In this document: in pieces, positions 17,470 to 25,872 of the stretch
Layout of the letters: the number at the start of each line of letters is the position of its first letter
Numbering within the stretch: the first letter of the stretch is position 1
Assembly: GCA_947489665.1 (NCBI GenBank)
Contig: CANLEH010000006.1
Coordinates: forward strand, 186,001 to 250,000
Length of the DNA stretch: 64,000 nucleotides
From: an uncultured Roseicyclus sp.
GTDB taxonomy: Bacteria > Pseudomonadota > Alphaproteobacteria > Rhodobacterales > Rhodobacteraceae
Direction of reading: 5' to 3'
Translations under genes and position numbers: made by a program
Notes under the pieces: model-generated
What the model was told of the DNA's origin: nothing
What the model saw: the letters and a program-made list of their open reading frames with translations, nothing else
Database searches by the model: none

Positions 17470-18387
17470 ATGGGCGATAGTGCCGAATTCGAAAAACTCA
17501 CGGAATTGGAAGCGCGCCTTGCGACGGCGCTGGACCGGATCGCAGCGGGACAGGCTGCGATGGTCAGGGGCAGTGCAGCAGGCGTAACCGACAGCGGTGC
17601 CGCAGAGGCCGCCCGCGAAGAGGCCGAGGCGCGTGTCGGCGAATTGTCCGAGCGGGTCAATATGCTGGAAGCGCAGCTGGCTGAGACGCAGGACGCGCTG
17701 AGCGAGACAACCGAGGATCTGACCCGCGCGAACGTGGAACGGGATGAGGCGCTGGCGATGGCCACGGCTCCGGTCGATCCGGCGGCGTCTGACACATCCG
17801 ATCTCGAAGCCCGGCTGGCAGAGGCTGAGGCCGCGCGTGATGCGGCCCAGAGCGCGTTGGCGGAAAAGGAAGCGGAACTCACGGCGCGCGCGGCTGAGTT
17901 GGAGGAGAAAGACGCGGCGCTTGCTGAAGCGCAAGCGGCGTTGATCGAAACGCCTGAGCCGACCCCGGACAGTCCCCCCTCCGATGATGATCCGGACGTT
18001 GAGGATATGGAGAAGGCGCTGGCCGTGATGACCCGCAGGGTGGAACGTGCGCGCGCTGAACGCGATGAGGCGCGCAAAGCGTGCGACCGTGCCGTCGACC
18101 TGGCCGAAGAACTGCGCGAAGCCATGGGCGAGACGCCGGAAGAGCGTGTTCTTGACCTCCGCCGCCAGCTTCGTCTCATGAAAACCCGGGCCGAGGATCT
18201 GGCGGCACAGCTGGCCCTCGCAAACAGTGGGGTTGATCCGTCAGAGGTCGATGCAGGCCTCGTCACCGAACTCGAAGCGCTGCGCCAATTGCGGGCCGCC
18301 GACGCGGCGGAACTGGATCGCATCATTGCGGACGTTGAGGCCGGTCAGACCAGTGCCGGAGCAGGAGCAGGAGGGGCCCATGCCTGA
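17470..18387 (+). CDS. Coiled-coil protein upstream of zapA
   Basis: 305 residues, almost entirely predicted coiled coil. Three blocks of Glu/Ala/Leu/Arg heptads (about 5-150, 205-262, 272-295) are broken by a Pro/Asp-rich acidic hinge around residues 160-180 ([16 protein letters not shown]). No signal peptide or membrane helix. The start ATG at 17470 is chosen over a GTG 126 bp upstream whose extra segment is not helical. Its stop overlaps the zapA start region (ATG at 18380, stop 18385-18387), so it is co-translated with the Z-ring protein ZapA and probably works in cell division. Confidence 0.75.
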   Translation: MGDSAEFEKLTELEARLATALDRIAAGQAAMVRGSAAGVTDSGAAEAAREEAEARVGELSERVNMLEAQLAETQDALSETTEDLTRANVERDEALAMATAPVDPAASDTSDLEARLAEAEAARDAAQSALAEKEAELTARAAELEEKDAALAEAQAALIETPEPTPDSPPSDDDPDVEDMEKALAVMTRRVERARAERDEARKACDRAVDLAEELREAMGETPEERVLDLRRQLRLMKTRAEDLAAQLALANSGVDPSEVDAGLVTELEALRQLRAADAAELDRIIADVEAGQTSAGAGAGGAHA

Positions 18388-18811
18388 GGTTGAAATTGAA
18401 ATCGGCGGTCGGGCCTTCAGCGTGGCCTGCCAGGACGGCGAAGAAAGCTATCTGCGCTCGGCGGCCAAGATGCTCGACACAGAAGCGGCGGTTGTCCTTG
18501 GTCAGATCGGCCGGATCCCGCCCGAACGGATGCTTTTGATGGCGGGGCTGATGCTGGCTGACAAGACAGCAGCCCTGGAGGACGAATTACGCGGCCTAAA
18601 TGACAAGATTGCCAATCAGGACAAGGCCCTGCGCTCGGCGGAGGAACGTCTGGCCGACCGCGCGCGCCGTATCTCGGAACTGCAAGAGGCCGGGCCGCGC
18701 ACTGAATTGCCGGACGCGCTGACAGACGGGCTCGCGGAACTGACGGCGCGGGCCGAAGCAATGGCCGACGCGATGGACGCCGCCGCAAGCGACCCCAACA
18801 GCACCGCCTAG
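18380..18811 (+). CDS. zapA: Cell division protein ZapA
   Basis: 143 residues. The N-terminal ZapA fold reads [21 protein letters not shown], then LRSAAKMLDTEA and the RMLLMAGLMLADK helix, followed by a long C-terminal coiled coil. ZapA bundles and stabilises FtsZ filaments. The ATG at 18380 is preceded by GGAGGGG and overlaps the end of the coiled-coil gene by 8 bp. Its tail is longer and more Ala-rich than in E. coli (109 aa). Its 3' end overlaps the convergent SDR gene by 4 bp. Confidence 0.88.
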   Translation: MPEVEIEIGGRAFSVACQDGEESYLRSAAKMLDTEAAVVLGQIGRIPPERMLLMAGLMLADKTAALEDELRGLNDKIANQDKALRSAEERLADRARRISELQEAGPRTELPDALTDGLAELTARAEAMADAMDAAASDPNSTA

Positions 18812-19476
18812 CCGATAAGGGCGGGGGCCAGCAGACGCGCGGCCTCTTCCCTCGGATCCGCCAGTTTCGAACGATCCTCACCCGGGTAGAAACGGGCGCG
18901 TGTGGCCGTGGGCATCGGGTTCGGGCGCAATAGGTGCACATTCAACGGGGCTTTGACCGTCTCGGCCTGCCAACACTGGATCAGGGCGCGTTGTGCGGCT
19001 TTCGACATGGCATAGCCGCCAGCAAATTTTTCGTCCCATTGATCGTCGAAGAACACCGCATGCGGGGCGTCGGAGGGCAGGATCAGAGGCTCAATATTGC
19101 TGACCAGCCGCGAGAACGCGCGGACATTGGTGCCAATGACCTTGTCGAGGTCCTTGGGCTGGATGTGCGGGGCCGGGGTCAGGGCCGTGACATGGATCAT
19201 CGCGTTGACCCAGATGTCGGCGCGGCCCCAACGGTCATGGATCGACCGACACAGATGCGCGATTGCGCCGTCATCGGTCAGATCCATGGGGGCGAGCGTC
19301 GCCTGCCCGCCGGTTTCCTTGATGCGGTCGTCCAGCTCTTCCAGCCCGCCGATGGTACGGGCAACGGCCACGACATGGGCGCCCTGTGCGGCCAGCCATT
19401 CGGCAGAGGCGGCGCCAAGCCCGCGGGAGGCTCCGGTGACAAGGGCGATACGGTTTGCAAGCGGCTTTTGTGTCAT
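18808..19476 (-). CDS. YciK-like short-chain dehydrogenase/reductase
   Basis: 222-residue SDR. It has the cofactor motif TGASRGLG (residues 15-22) and catalytic Tyr/Lys in GGYAMSKAAQ. Standard NNAG is replaced by VNAMIH. The C-terminal PMPTATRARFYPGEDRSKL resembles E. coli YciK. The catalytic Ser expected about 13 residues before Tyr is absent; the local sequence is VFFDDQWDEKF. Either an Asp substitutes or the protein has lost normal oxidoreductase activity. Substrate unknown. Confidence 0.82.
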   Translation of the reverse strand: MTQKPLANRIALVTGASRGLGAASAEWLAAQGAHVVAVARTIGGLEELDDRIKETGGQATLAPMDLTDDGAIAHLCRSIHDRWGRADIWVNAMIHVTALTPAPHIQPKDLDKVIGTNVRAFSRLVSNIEPLILPSDAPHAVFFDDQWDEKFAGGYAMSKAAQRALIQCWQAETVKAPLNVHLLRPNPMPTATRARFYPGEDRSKLADPREEAARLLAPALIG

Positions 19477-19609
19477 GGCGCGCCCTTAGCCCGCGCACCC
19501 GCCCAAGCGCAAGGGGAGCGTGACCCATGTTGACTTCGCCGCGCCGCAGAGGAATACCTTCGTGCAAATGGCGTCCACGCCGACCAGATAGGGACAAGGA
19601 GGCACCGAT

Positions 19610-20179
19610 ATGGGCCGAGATACGACACTTCTTTCCGCAACGCTTGGGCAGGAGAGCCTGTGGCGCAAGGTTTTCGCGGTTCTTGCCGGCTCTCTTCTGA
19701 TTGCCGTGGCCGCACAATTCAGCGTGCCGATCGGGCCGGTGCCGCTGTCGCTGCAGACATTGGCGATCCTCACCATCGGGCTGACCTATGGCTCGCGCTT
19801 GGGGGCGATCACGCTTCTGGCCTACCTCGCCGAGGGCGCGGCAGGCCTGCCGGTCTTCTCCAACGGGGGGGCGGGCATTGGCTATATGATGGGGCCAACT
19901 GGCGGCTTCCTGATCGGGTTCGTTGCGACCGCATGGATTGCGGGTCTGGCGGCAGATCGCGGCTGGACGGCGAATATCGCAAAGACGCTGCCCTTGGCGC
20001 TGATCGCTGCGGTCGTTCTGTACATCCCCGGCCTGATCTGGCCGTCGATCACACTCGGTACCGATTGGGCCGCCCTGTGGTCGGGTTGGATGGCGCCGTT
20101 CCTTGCGGGTGACGTGATCAAAGCTGTGCTGGCCACGCTGGCCGTCGCGGGCGGTTGGGCTGTGCTGAAGCGCCGCTGA
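19610..20179 (+). CDS. bioY: Biotin transporter BioY (S component)
   Basis: 189-residue ECF-type substrate-binding membrane protein with about six hydrophobic helices. The BioY signatures are AAQFSVPIGPVPLSLQTLAI, LTYGSRLGAITLLAYLAEGAAGLPVF, and GPTGGFLIGFV. No bioM/bioN energising genes are next to it; solitary BioY can transport on its own or share an ECF module. AAGGAGG lies at the right distance before the ATG. It is followed by a hairpin with a T-run (20220-20258). Confidence 0.95.
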   Translation: MGRDTTLLSATLGQESLWRKVFAVLAGSLLIAVAAQFSVPIGPVPLSLQTLAILTIGLTYGSRLGAITLLAYLAEGAAGLPVFSNGGAGIGYMMGPTGGFLIGFVATAWIAGLAADRGWTANIAKTLPLALIAAVVLYIPGLIWPSITLGTDWAALWSGWMAPFLAGDVIKAVLATLAVAGGWAVLKRR

Positions 20180-20219
20180 GACCACCTGCAAGCGCGGGTT
20201 TTCCGCCGTTGAAGTTGAG

Positions 20220-20258
20220 CGACCGGCTCTCACCATAGGGCCGGTCGTTTTCTTTGTG
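20220..20258 (+). terminator. Intrinsic terminator after bioY
   Basis: Stem GACCGGC / GCCGGTC with a loop of about 12 nt, then GTTTTCTTT. It ends the bioY transcript 16 bp before the next start codon. Confidence 0.75.
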
Positions 20259-20273
20259 TCGGAGCCATGAGAC

Positions 20274-20852
20274 ATGCGCCTTACAGCAGCCATAGTAGGT
20301 CTCACGCTCGCGCTGAGCCCATCTGCAGAAGCGCAGATGCGCGAAGATGGCAGCACGGAATTGCTCGGTCTTTCGGTGGCGCAAGACGGCGCGCCGGTTG
20401 CTCTTTCGGTTGAGGACGGGGCTTATGTTGCAACCCTCAACGCGGCTGCGTTCGAGTTCACGCTCCCCGATCCGCTACCAGACGTGTTTGGCGTGACCTT
20501 CGGGGATGAAACGCTCTTTGATTTGTTGAACGAACCGCCTGAGACCGGCCTTTTCGGCCCGGGAAGCGGCTATGCCCGGGAAGAGGGCTTGTTTGCCGCC
20601 CATTTCCTGACCGACCCGCTGTGCGCAAGCCCGCATTATGGCCCTGGGTTCAACTACCTGGACTCAGACCGGCGGCGCGGAAATGCTTACCCTGTGGCTG
20701 CGATCCACGTCGATGCCGCGTCGCGAGGCTGCGAGGCTGAGGGTCGATTGCCTTCAGAGACAAACCTGATCGGCCTCATCGCGCCGATTCATGTCGTGGT
20801 GCGTGTGGACGATGTGATGGAACGGCTGATCTTACGGTTTGTATCCGGCTGA
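20274..20852 (+). CDS. Secreted protein of unknown function
   Basis: 192 residues with a clear Sec signal peptide (MRLTAAIVGLTLALSPSAEA, cleavage near residue 20). The mature part is acidic and beta-rich, with two cysteines (LCASPHYG and RGCEAEG) that could form a disulfide. No recognised domain. It is convergent with the DUF2199 gene with no gap between the stops. Confidence 0.65.
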   Translation: MRLTAAIVGLTLALSPSAEAQMREDGSTELLGLSVAQDGAPVALSVEDGAYVATLNAAAFEFTLPDPLPDVFGVTFGDETLFDLLNEPPETGLFGPGSGYAREEGLFAAHFLTDPLCASPHYGPGFNYLDSDRRRGNAYPVAAIHVDAASRGCEAEGRLPSETNLIGLIAPIHVVVRVDDVMERLILRFVSG

Positions 20853-21467
20853 TCACGCCTTGAGGTGCCGCACAACCTCGCCACATCCCAGCGCTTCGTA
20901 CAGCTCAAGGATCTCGATTGCGCCCATGCCCGTCTGTTGCCCCTGATAGAGAGGGTGCTTTTCATCCGTGATCCAGTAGAGCGGTGTGCGGCCTTCGGAA
21001 TAGGGCACGAGCACGCCTTTCGTCAGAAGTGGTCCGCTGATCGGGGGCAATTGCGTGTAGAGCCACGAGAATTGGTCACCCATATTCTGCGCATCGCCGC
21101 GCTGTTGGGCAGACCGGAAGCGTGCATGGTTGCCGGAGGACAGGCTGCACCAAACGCCAAGGAACACCTCACTCTCGGTATCCTTCACAGGAATGGGCAG
21201 GTAGGCACGCAACAGGAAATTGCCGTCGCGGCGCGCGTAGTTGTCCGTCAGCATTTCCATGTAACCCAGTTCGAACGTTTCGTCGCCCTTGGGCTCGGGT
21301 GGGTTTTTCCAGCCGAACGGCGCATCTGGCCGAAACGCCCCATCAGCGGCGCGCACGGAATGGCCATCAATCGCGCTGCAAAAGTCGCGATCCACCAGGC
21401 GCCGCGCCAATTCCGCTTCGGGCAAGGCCGGTGCGGGACGGTCGCGTCGGAAGAGTTTGCGGATCAT
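20853..21467 (-). CDS. DUF2199-domain protein
   Basis: 204 residues. The C-terminal two thirds match the DUF2199 pattern: FLLRAYLPIPVKDTESEVF, GVWCSLSSGNHARF, FSWLYTQLPPI, HPLYQGQQTGM. The usual N-terminal zinc-finger-like CxxC is missing (FCSAIDGHS), so any metal site is lost. The ATG overlaps the purF stop by 4 bp (ATGA), so it is translationally coupled to purF. Function unknown. Confidence 0.75.
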   Translation of the reverse strand: MIRKLFRRDRPAPALPEAELARRLVDRDFCSAIDGHSVRAADGAFRPDAPFGWKNPPEPKGDETFELGYMEMLTDNYARRDGNFLLRAYLPIPVKDTESEVFLGVWCSLSSGNHARFRSAQQRGDAQNMGDQFSWLYTQLPPISGPLLTKGVLVPYSEGRTPLYWITDEKHPLYQGQQTGMGAIEILELYEALGCGEVVRHLKA

Positions 21468-22942
21468 TCCGCGGCCTCCAGAAGCTGGAATCCTTTCGCA
21501 AGCTGGTCGGTCGGCCGCACCGGATACGCGCCCGAGAAGCAGGCATCGCAATAGGCGGGCTGCGCGGGGTCACGCCCTTCGGCAACGCCAACGGCGCGGT
21601 ACAGACCATCGAGCGAGATGAACTTGAGGCTATCGACCCCCAGATGATCGCGCATCTCGTCCTCGGACATGGTCGCGGCCAGAAGTTTCTCACGCTGGGG
21701 CGTGTCAACGCCATAAAAACAAGGCCATGCGGTCGGCGGTGAGGCGATGCGGAAATGCACTTCGGCCGCGCCAGCATCAAGGATCATCTCCTTGATTTTG
21801 CGGCTGGTCGTGCCGCGCACCACGCTGTCATCCACAAGGATCACGCGCTTGCCACGGATGAGCGCGCGGTTGACGTTCAGCTTCAGGCGCACGCCCATAT
21901 TGCGGATCTGTTCCGTGGGTTCGATGAAAGTTCGGCCCATGTACTGATTGCGGATGATCCCCATGGCGTAAGGGATGCCGCTTTCCTGGCTATAGCCGAT
22001 GGCGGCTGGTGTGCCGCTATCGGGGACGGGGCAGACGAGATCGGCGTCAACCGGCGTTTCTTTGGCCAGTTCCACGCCGATCTGGCGGCGGGTGGTGTAA
22101 ACAGACTGGCCGCCGATGATGCTGTCGGGGCGGCTGAAATAGACATGCTCGAAGATGCAGAAGCGAGACGGGCGCTTTTCGAACGGACGGAAGCTTTCGA
22201 TGCCCTTGTCGGTGATCACGACCATCTCGCCGGGTTCGACATCGCGCAGGTAGTCGGCGCCGATGATGTCGAGGCCGCAGGTCTCGGATGACAGGGCGTA
22301 TCCATCGCCAAGCTTCCCGATCACCAGTGGACGCACGCCAAGCGCGTCACGGCAGCCGATCAATTTGGTGCGCGTCATGGCCACAACCGAAAACGCGCCT
22401 TCCACGCGGCGCAGCGCGTCTTTCATCCGCTCGGGGATGGTTTTTTGCAGGCTGCGCGCCATCAGATGGATGATGCATTCGCTGTCGGATGAGCTTTGGA
22501 AGATCGAGCCGCGCTCGATCAATTCGCGGCGCAATTCGTCGGCATTTACGATGTTGCCGTTATGGGCAATCGCCGCGCCACCCATTGAAAACTCACCGAA
22601 AAACGGCTGCACGTCGCGGATTTGCGTCGCACCTTTGGAGCCAGCGGTGGAATAGCGCACATGCCCGATGCCAAGCGATCCGGGCAGTGTTTCCATGACC
22701 TTCTGGCTGGTGAACGTGTCGCGGACGAGGCCGAAACGGTGGGCTGAATGGAATTGCTTGGCCGCGTCGCACGTGACGATCCCGCCGGCTTCCTGCCCGC
22801 GATGTTGCAGGGCGTGCAGGCCAAGGGCCACGAAATTCGCGGCATCCGTGACGCCAATGACGCCGAAAACCCCGCATTCTTCGCGCAGTTTGTCATCATC
22901 GTCAGGCTCGAACGGATGGCGGGGAAAAGCTGTCTCGTCCAT
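21464..22942 (-). CDS. purF: Amidophosphoribosyltransferase
   Basis: 492-residue first enzyme of purine synthesis: it moves glutamine amide N to PRPP. A short propeptide (22 residues) precedes the nucleophile Cys23 in EECGVFGV. The glutaminase domain continues with GLHALQHRGQEAGGI and SMGGAAIAHNGNIVN, then the phosphoribosyltransferase loop VILVDDSVVRGTTSRK. The ATG at 22942 has GGAG 10 nt upstream; a longer frame exists but is not conserved. The cvpA gene of the usual cvpA-purF pair lies 0.7 kb upstream, separated by an oppositely oriented membrane-protein gene. Confidence 0.96.
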   Translation of the reverse strand: MDETAFPRHPFEPDDDDKLREECGVFGVIGVTDAANFVALGLHALQHRGQEAGGIVTCDAAKQFHSAHRFGLVRDTFTSQKVMETLPGSLGIGHVRYSTAGSKGATQIRDVQPFFGEFSMGGAAIAHNGNIVNADELRRELIERGSIFQSSSDSECIIHLMARSLQKTIPERMKDALRRVEGAFSVVAMTRTKLIGCRDALGVRPLVIGKLGDGYALSSETCGLDIIGADYLRDVEPGEMVVITDKGIESFRPFEKRPSRFCIFEHVYFSRPDSIIGGQSVYTTRRQIGVELAKETPVDADLVCPVPDSGTPAAIGYSQESGIPYAMGIIRNQYMGRTFIEPTEQIRNMGVRLKLNVNRALIRGKRVILVDDSVVRGTTSRKIKEMILDAGAAEVHFRIASPPTAWPCFYGVDTPQREKLLAATMSEDEMRDHLGVDSLKFISLDGLYRAVGVAEGRDPAQPAYCDACFSGAYPVRPTDQLAKGFQLLEAAE

Positions 22943-23113
22943 CGGGCGAATCTCCGGTGCCGGGGCTTGCCCCTGCATAGTGGGATGGGGCGGCAGTGTC
23001 ACGAAAGGATCACAATCAAATAAACGCCGATTTGGTAGAGCAATGGACCGGTAGCACAATCTGCGGTAGTCTGACGCACAATTGAGCGGAAAAATGCAGA
23101 TTGGAACAGGCCC

Positions 23114-23569
23114 ATGCGATTGTTCATTTTCCTGGCAGGTGCGGCCATGGCGTGCAGCTATTTTGTCACTTGGATCGAGCCACCCTTTGCCGGACAAGAG
23201 CTTTCGCCGAATGCCCTGATTGGTGACGGCCTGCAGGATATGATCGTCGAAGGCCCCTGGCAGGCATGGGTGTTTTTGGGTGGATTCGCTGCGGCGGGCC
23301 TGGCGGCGCTGACGGGATTGTTCGGGCGCGGCTCGGGCCTGTTTTGCCTTTTGGCGGGGCTGTCACCGGTGATCTTGGGCGTTCATTTCTACAGCCGTGC
23401 GGACGAGGTTCGCGCAAACCTAGGGCTGCCGTTCGAAATTGATTTCCAGAACGCGGAGCAGGCGTATGAGCTGCTGAGCGACTTCATCCGGGCGGGTCTT
23501 TGGATGTATCTGGGTGGCGCCGCCATCCTGCTTTTGGCGGGGCTGGCCATGACCCTGGGGCGGCGCTGA
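23114..23569 (+). CDS. Small polytopic membrane protein
   Basis: 151 residues with three or four hydrophobic segments (1-20, about 52-70, about 76-95, about 125-148), separated by a loop with VRANLGLPFEIDFQN. No known family. It is inserted between purF and cvpA on the opposite strand, splitting a classical operon pair. Its Shine-Dalgarno is weak. Confidence 0.6.
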   Translation: MRLFIFLAGAAMACSYFVTWIEPPFAGQELSPNALIGDGLQDMIVEGPWQAWVFLGGFAAAGLAALTGLFGRGSGLFCLLAGLSPVILGVHFYSRADEVRANLGLPFEIDFQNAEQAYELLSDFIRAGLWMYLGGAAILLLAGLAMTLGRR

Positions 23570-23584
23570 GCGCGACTGAAACTG

Positions 23585-23650
23585 TGACCAAGTGGTCAGA
23601 TATGTGACCAACTGGACGGGTTTTTCGCAAAAAATGCGTCCAAATGGTCA
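23585..23650. promoter_or_regulatory. Cluster of TGACCA/TGGTCA half-sites
   Basis: A perfect palindrome TGACCA-AG-TGGTCA (23585-23598), a second imperfect copy TGACCA-AC-TGGAC (23605-23617), and a lone half-site TGGTCA (23645-23650). It lies between two convergent gene ends, where no promoter is expected. It could be a TetR/GntR-type operator acting on an unseen transcript, or simple repeat growth. Confidence 0.35.
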
Positions 23651-23680
23651 GAGTTTTGTCAGGCGCTGCGCAGGTGGGCG

Positions 23681-24250
23681 TTACTCGGCCGGGGCGGCTT
23701 CTTCCTCACCCCCGACCAACGCCTCGTACCGATCCTGAATCCAGCTTGGCATGTCGGTTGGGATCTGTGCCTCGATGTCTTCCTGAAGTGTCGCGAAGAC
23801 GGCGGCGGAGCGGCTGTCGGAAATCGCGGGGATCGGTTCATCGCCGACGATCCGGTCATAGGCGATCAGGGCCACCACGACGAGCAGAACACCGCGCGCC
23901 ACGCCGAAGAGGAAGCCGAGGGCGGCATCAATTCCGCCGATGGCTGAGCGTTGGACGACGGATGAGAAGAGCGGCGTGAACAGCGATACGACGACCAGCG
24001 CCAGCACGAAGACGATGGCAAAGCTGGCCAGAATGCCCAATTCACGGCTTTCGCCGATAAAATCGCCCAAGTACGGGATCTCCGAGATCAGCGGCAGGGC
24101 ATTGGGCGCGAAGATGAACGCCACGAAGGCCGCCGCGATCCAGCCCGCGATCGACATAACCTCGCGTACGAAGCCGCGCGCATAGGCCAAGATGGCCGAA
24201 ATCACGATCACGCCGCCCACGACGCCGTCGAAAATGGTGAAGCCGTCCAT
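23681..24250 (-). CDS. cvpA: CvpA family membrane protein
   Basis: 189 residues. The N-terminus GFTIFDGVVGGVIVISAILAYARGFVREVMSIAGWI is the CvpA signature (polytopic, four hydrophobic stretches up to about residue 135, including IGGIDAALGFLFGVARG), followed by an acidic cytoplasmic or periplasmic tail ending in EEEAAPAE. CvpA is needed for colicin V production and envelope homeostasis in E. coli. It follows radA by 29 bp in the same direction and is probably co-transcribed. Confidence 0.9.
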   Translation of the reverse strand: MDGFTIFDGVVGGVIVISAILAYARGFVREVMSIAGWIAAAFVAFIFAPNALPLISEIPYLGDFIGESRELGILASFAIVFVLALVVVSLFTPLFSSVVQRSAIGGIDAALGFLFGVARGVLLVVVALIAYDRIVGDEPIPAISDSRSAAVFATLQEDIEAQIPTDMPSWIQDRYEALVGGEEEAAPAE

Positions 24251-24279
24251 AGCTGCCCTCTACCTCTTCGTGAGTCGCT

Positions 24280-25647
24280 TCATCCTGCCCCGAACACATC
24301 GCCCACAAAAGTGGGGAGGTCCGCCATGGACTGGACGGAAACGCCTGCATTATCCGCAATCCGGCAGCCTGCCGGAGCGATTGCAGAGGAAAAACCAAGT
24401 TTCACGGCTTCTTTCAACCGATTTTCGGCCTGAGACACCGGACGGAGCGCGCCAGAGAGCGAAAGTTCCCCAAATACCACGGTCTCGACCGGCAATGCGC
24501 TGTCTTCACGGGCGCTGAGAAGGGCCGCGGCCACGGCGAGATCGGCGGCGGGTTCGGATATCCGCATGCCGCCTGCGATGTTCAGATACACGTCGAGGCC
24601 CTGGAAGGTGATGCCTGCGCGTGCCTCAAGCACCGCCAGGATCATTGACAGACGCGAGCCGTCCCAGCCCACAACAGCGCGGCGTGGTTGCGACAGCGAG
24701 GAGGGCGCTACGAGCGCCTGGAATTCCACCAGAACCGGCCGCGTGCCTTCGATGCCCGCAAAAACGACGGAGCCGGGAGAGGGCTTTTCACGGTCGCTCA
24801 GGAACAGGGCGGAGGGATTGGAGACCTCGGCCAAGCCGCGCCCGGTCATCTCGAATACGCCGATCTCATCCGCCGGGCCGAAGCGGTTCTTCACGGACCG
24901 CAGGATGCGGAACTGATGCCCGCGTTCGCCTTCGAAATAGAGGACCGTGTCGACCATATGCTCGACAACGCGGGGGCCCGCGATCTGGCCTTCCTTGGTG
25001 ACATGGCCCACCAGCATAACGGCGGTGCCGCGCCGCTTGGCGAAGGTCGTCAGCTCATGGGCAGAGGCGCGGACCTGGCTGACGGAGCCGGGCGCGCTGT
25101 CGACGGTGTCGAGCCACATGGTCTGGATCGAGTCGATGATCGCGAGGTCCGGTTGCTCGGCCTCCAGCGTTGTCAGGATGTCGCGCAGGTTGGTTTCCGC
25201 CGCGAGCATTACGGCGCTGTCGCTGAGCCCCAGCCGCTCGGCCCGCATGCGGACCTGCGCGGTAGCTTCTTCGCCCGAGACGTAGATCACCTTCAGGCCC
25301 TGACGCGCGAAGGCGGCGGCGGCTTGCAAAAGCAGGGTGGATTTGCCGATGCCGGGATCGCCGCCCACCAGTGTGGCGGAGGCCGGGACAAGCCCGCCGC
25401 CCAGGACGCGGTCAAGCTCAGCCACGCCTGCGGATTGACGGGGCGGCGGCGTTTCCTTGGTGCGGAGGTCTTTCAGGGCCAGCTTGCGGCCTTTGGCCGA
25501 GCCAAGCGCAGCTTTGCCCGGGCCTGCACCCAAAGGCGCTTCTTCGCGGATCGTGTTCCATTCCCCGCATTCATCGCAGCGGCCGGACCATTTCTTGTAG
25601 GTCGCGCCGCAGGCAGAGCAGGTGAAGGTGGTGACGGGTTTGGCCAT
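24280..25647 (-). CDS. radA: DNA repair protein RadA/Sms
   Basis: 455 residues. An N-terminal zinc ribbon (CSACGATYKKWSGRCDECGEW, C-x2-C...C-x2-C) is followed by a RecA-like ATPase with Walker A GGDPGIGKST, the RadA-specific KNRFG motif (SVKNRFGPADE), and a Lon-like C-terminal domain (VYLNIAGGMRISEPAADLA). It drives branch migration at recombination intermediates. The ATG at 25647 (MAKPVTTFTCSACG) is chosen because the finger should begin within about ten residues; the longer frame adds 21 unrelated residues. Confidence 0.96.
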   Translation of the reverse strand: MAKPVTTFTCSACGATYKKWSGRCDECGEWNTIREEAPLGAGPGKAALGSAKGRKLALKDLRTKETPPPRQSAGVAELDRVLGGGLVPASATLVGGDPGIGKSTLLLQAAAAFARQGLKVIYVSGEEATAQVRMRAERLGLSDSAVMLAAETNLRDILTTLEAEQPDLAIIDSIQTMWLDTVDSAPGSVSQVRASAHELTTFAKRRGTAVMLVGHVTKEGQIAGPRVVEHMVDTVLYFEGERGHQFRILRSVKNRFGPADEIGVFEMTGRGLAEVSNPSALFLSDREKPSPGSVVFAGIEGTRPVLVEFQALVAPSSLSQPRRAVVGWDGSRLSMILAVLEARAGITFQGLDVYLNIAGGMRISEPAADLAVAAALLSAREDSALPVETVVFGELSLSGALRPVSQAENRLKEAVKLGFSSAIAPAGCRIADNAGVSVQSMADLPTFVGDVFGAG

Positions 25648-25765
25648 GGGATTTGGTGTAGCGGAGGTGTGGGGGGAGGGGAATAGGCGGCAAACACAAG
25701 ATATGGGCACAATCGGGCCATCGGCCCGTCACACCTTGTGGCACGTGCGCAACAATCGGGCTTGG

Positions 25766-25780
25766 TTAACGCCGCGTTAA
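25766..25780. promoter_or_regulatory. CtrA-type box (TTAA-N7-TTAA) within a 25-bp palindrome
   Basis: TTAA (25766-25769), seven bases, TTAA (25777-25780) followed by C: an exact match to the alphaproteobacterial CtrA recognition pattern. It is the middle of a wider inverted repeat (25761-25785, 12-bp arms with one mismatch). It lies 93-107 bp before the outer membrane protein start and about 120 bp before radA on the other side. Confidence 0.6.
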
Positions 25781-25872
25781 CTAAGTCTTCCCGCATCGGC
25801 GTGACTTTGCCGATACCATCAAGCGGCAACACCAATGGCGCAACGGATTCGCCGGAAAAGTCGAGAGGCAAG

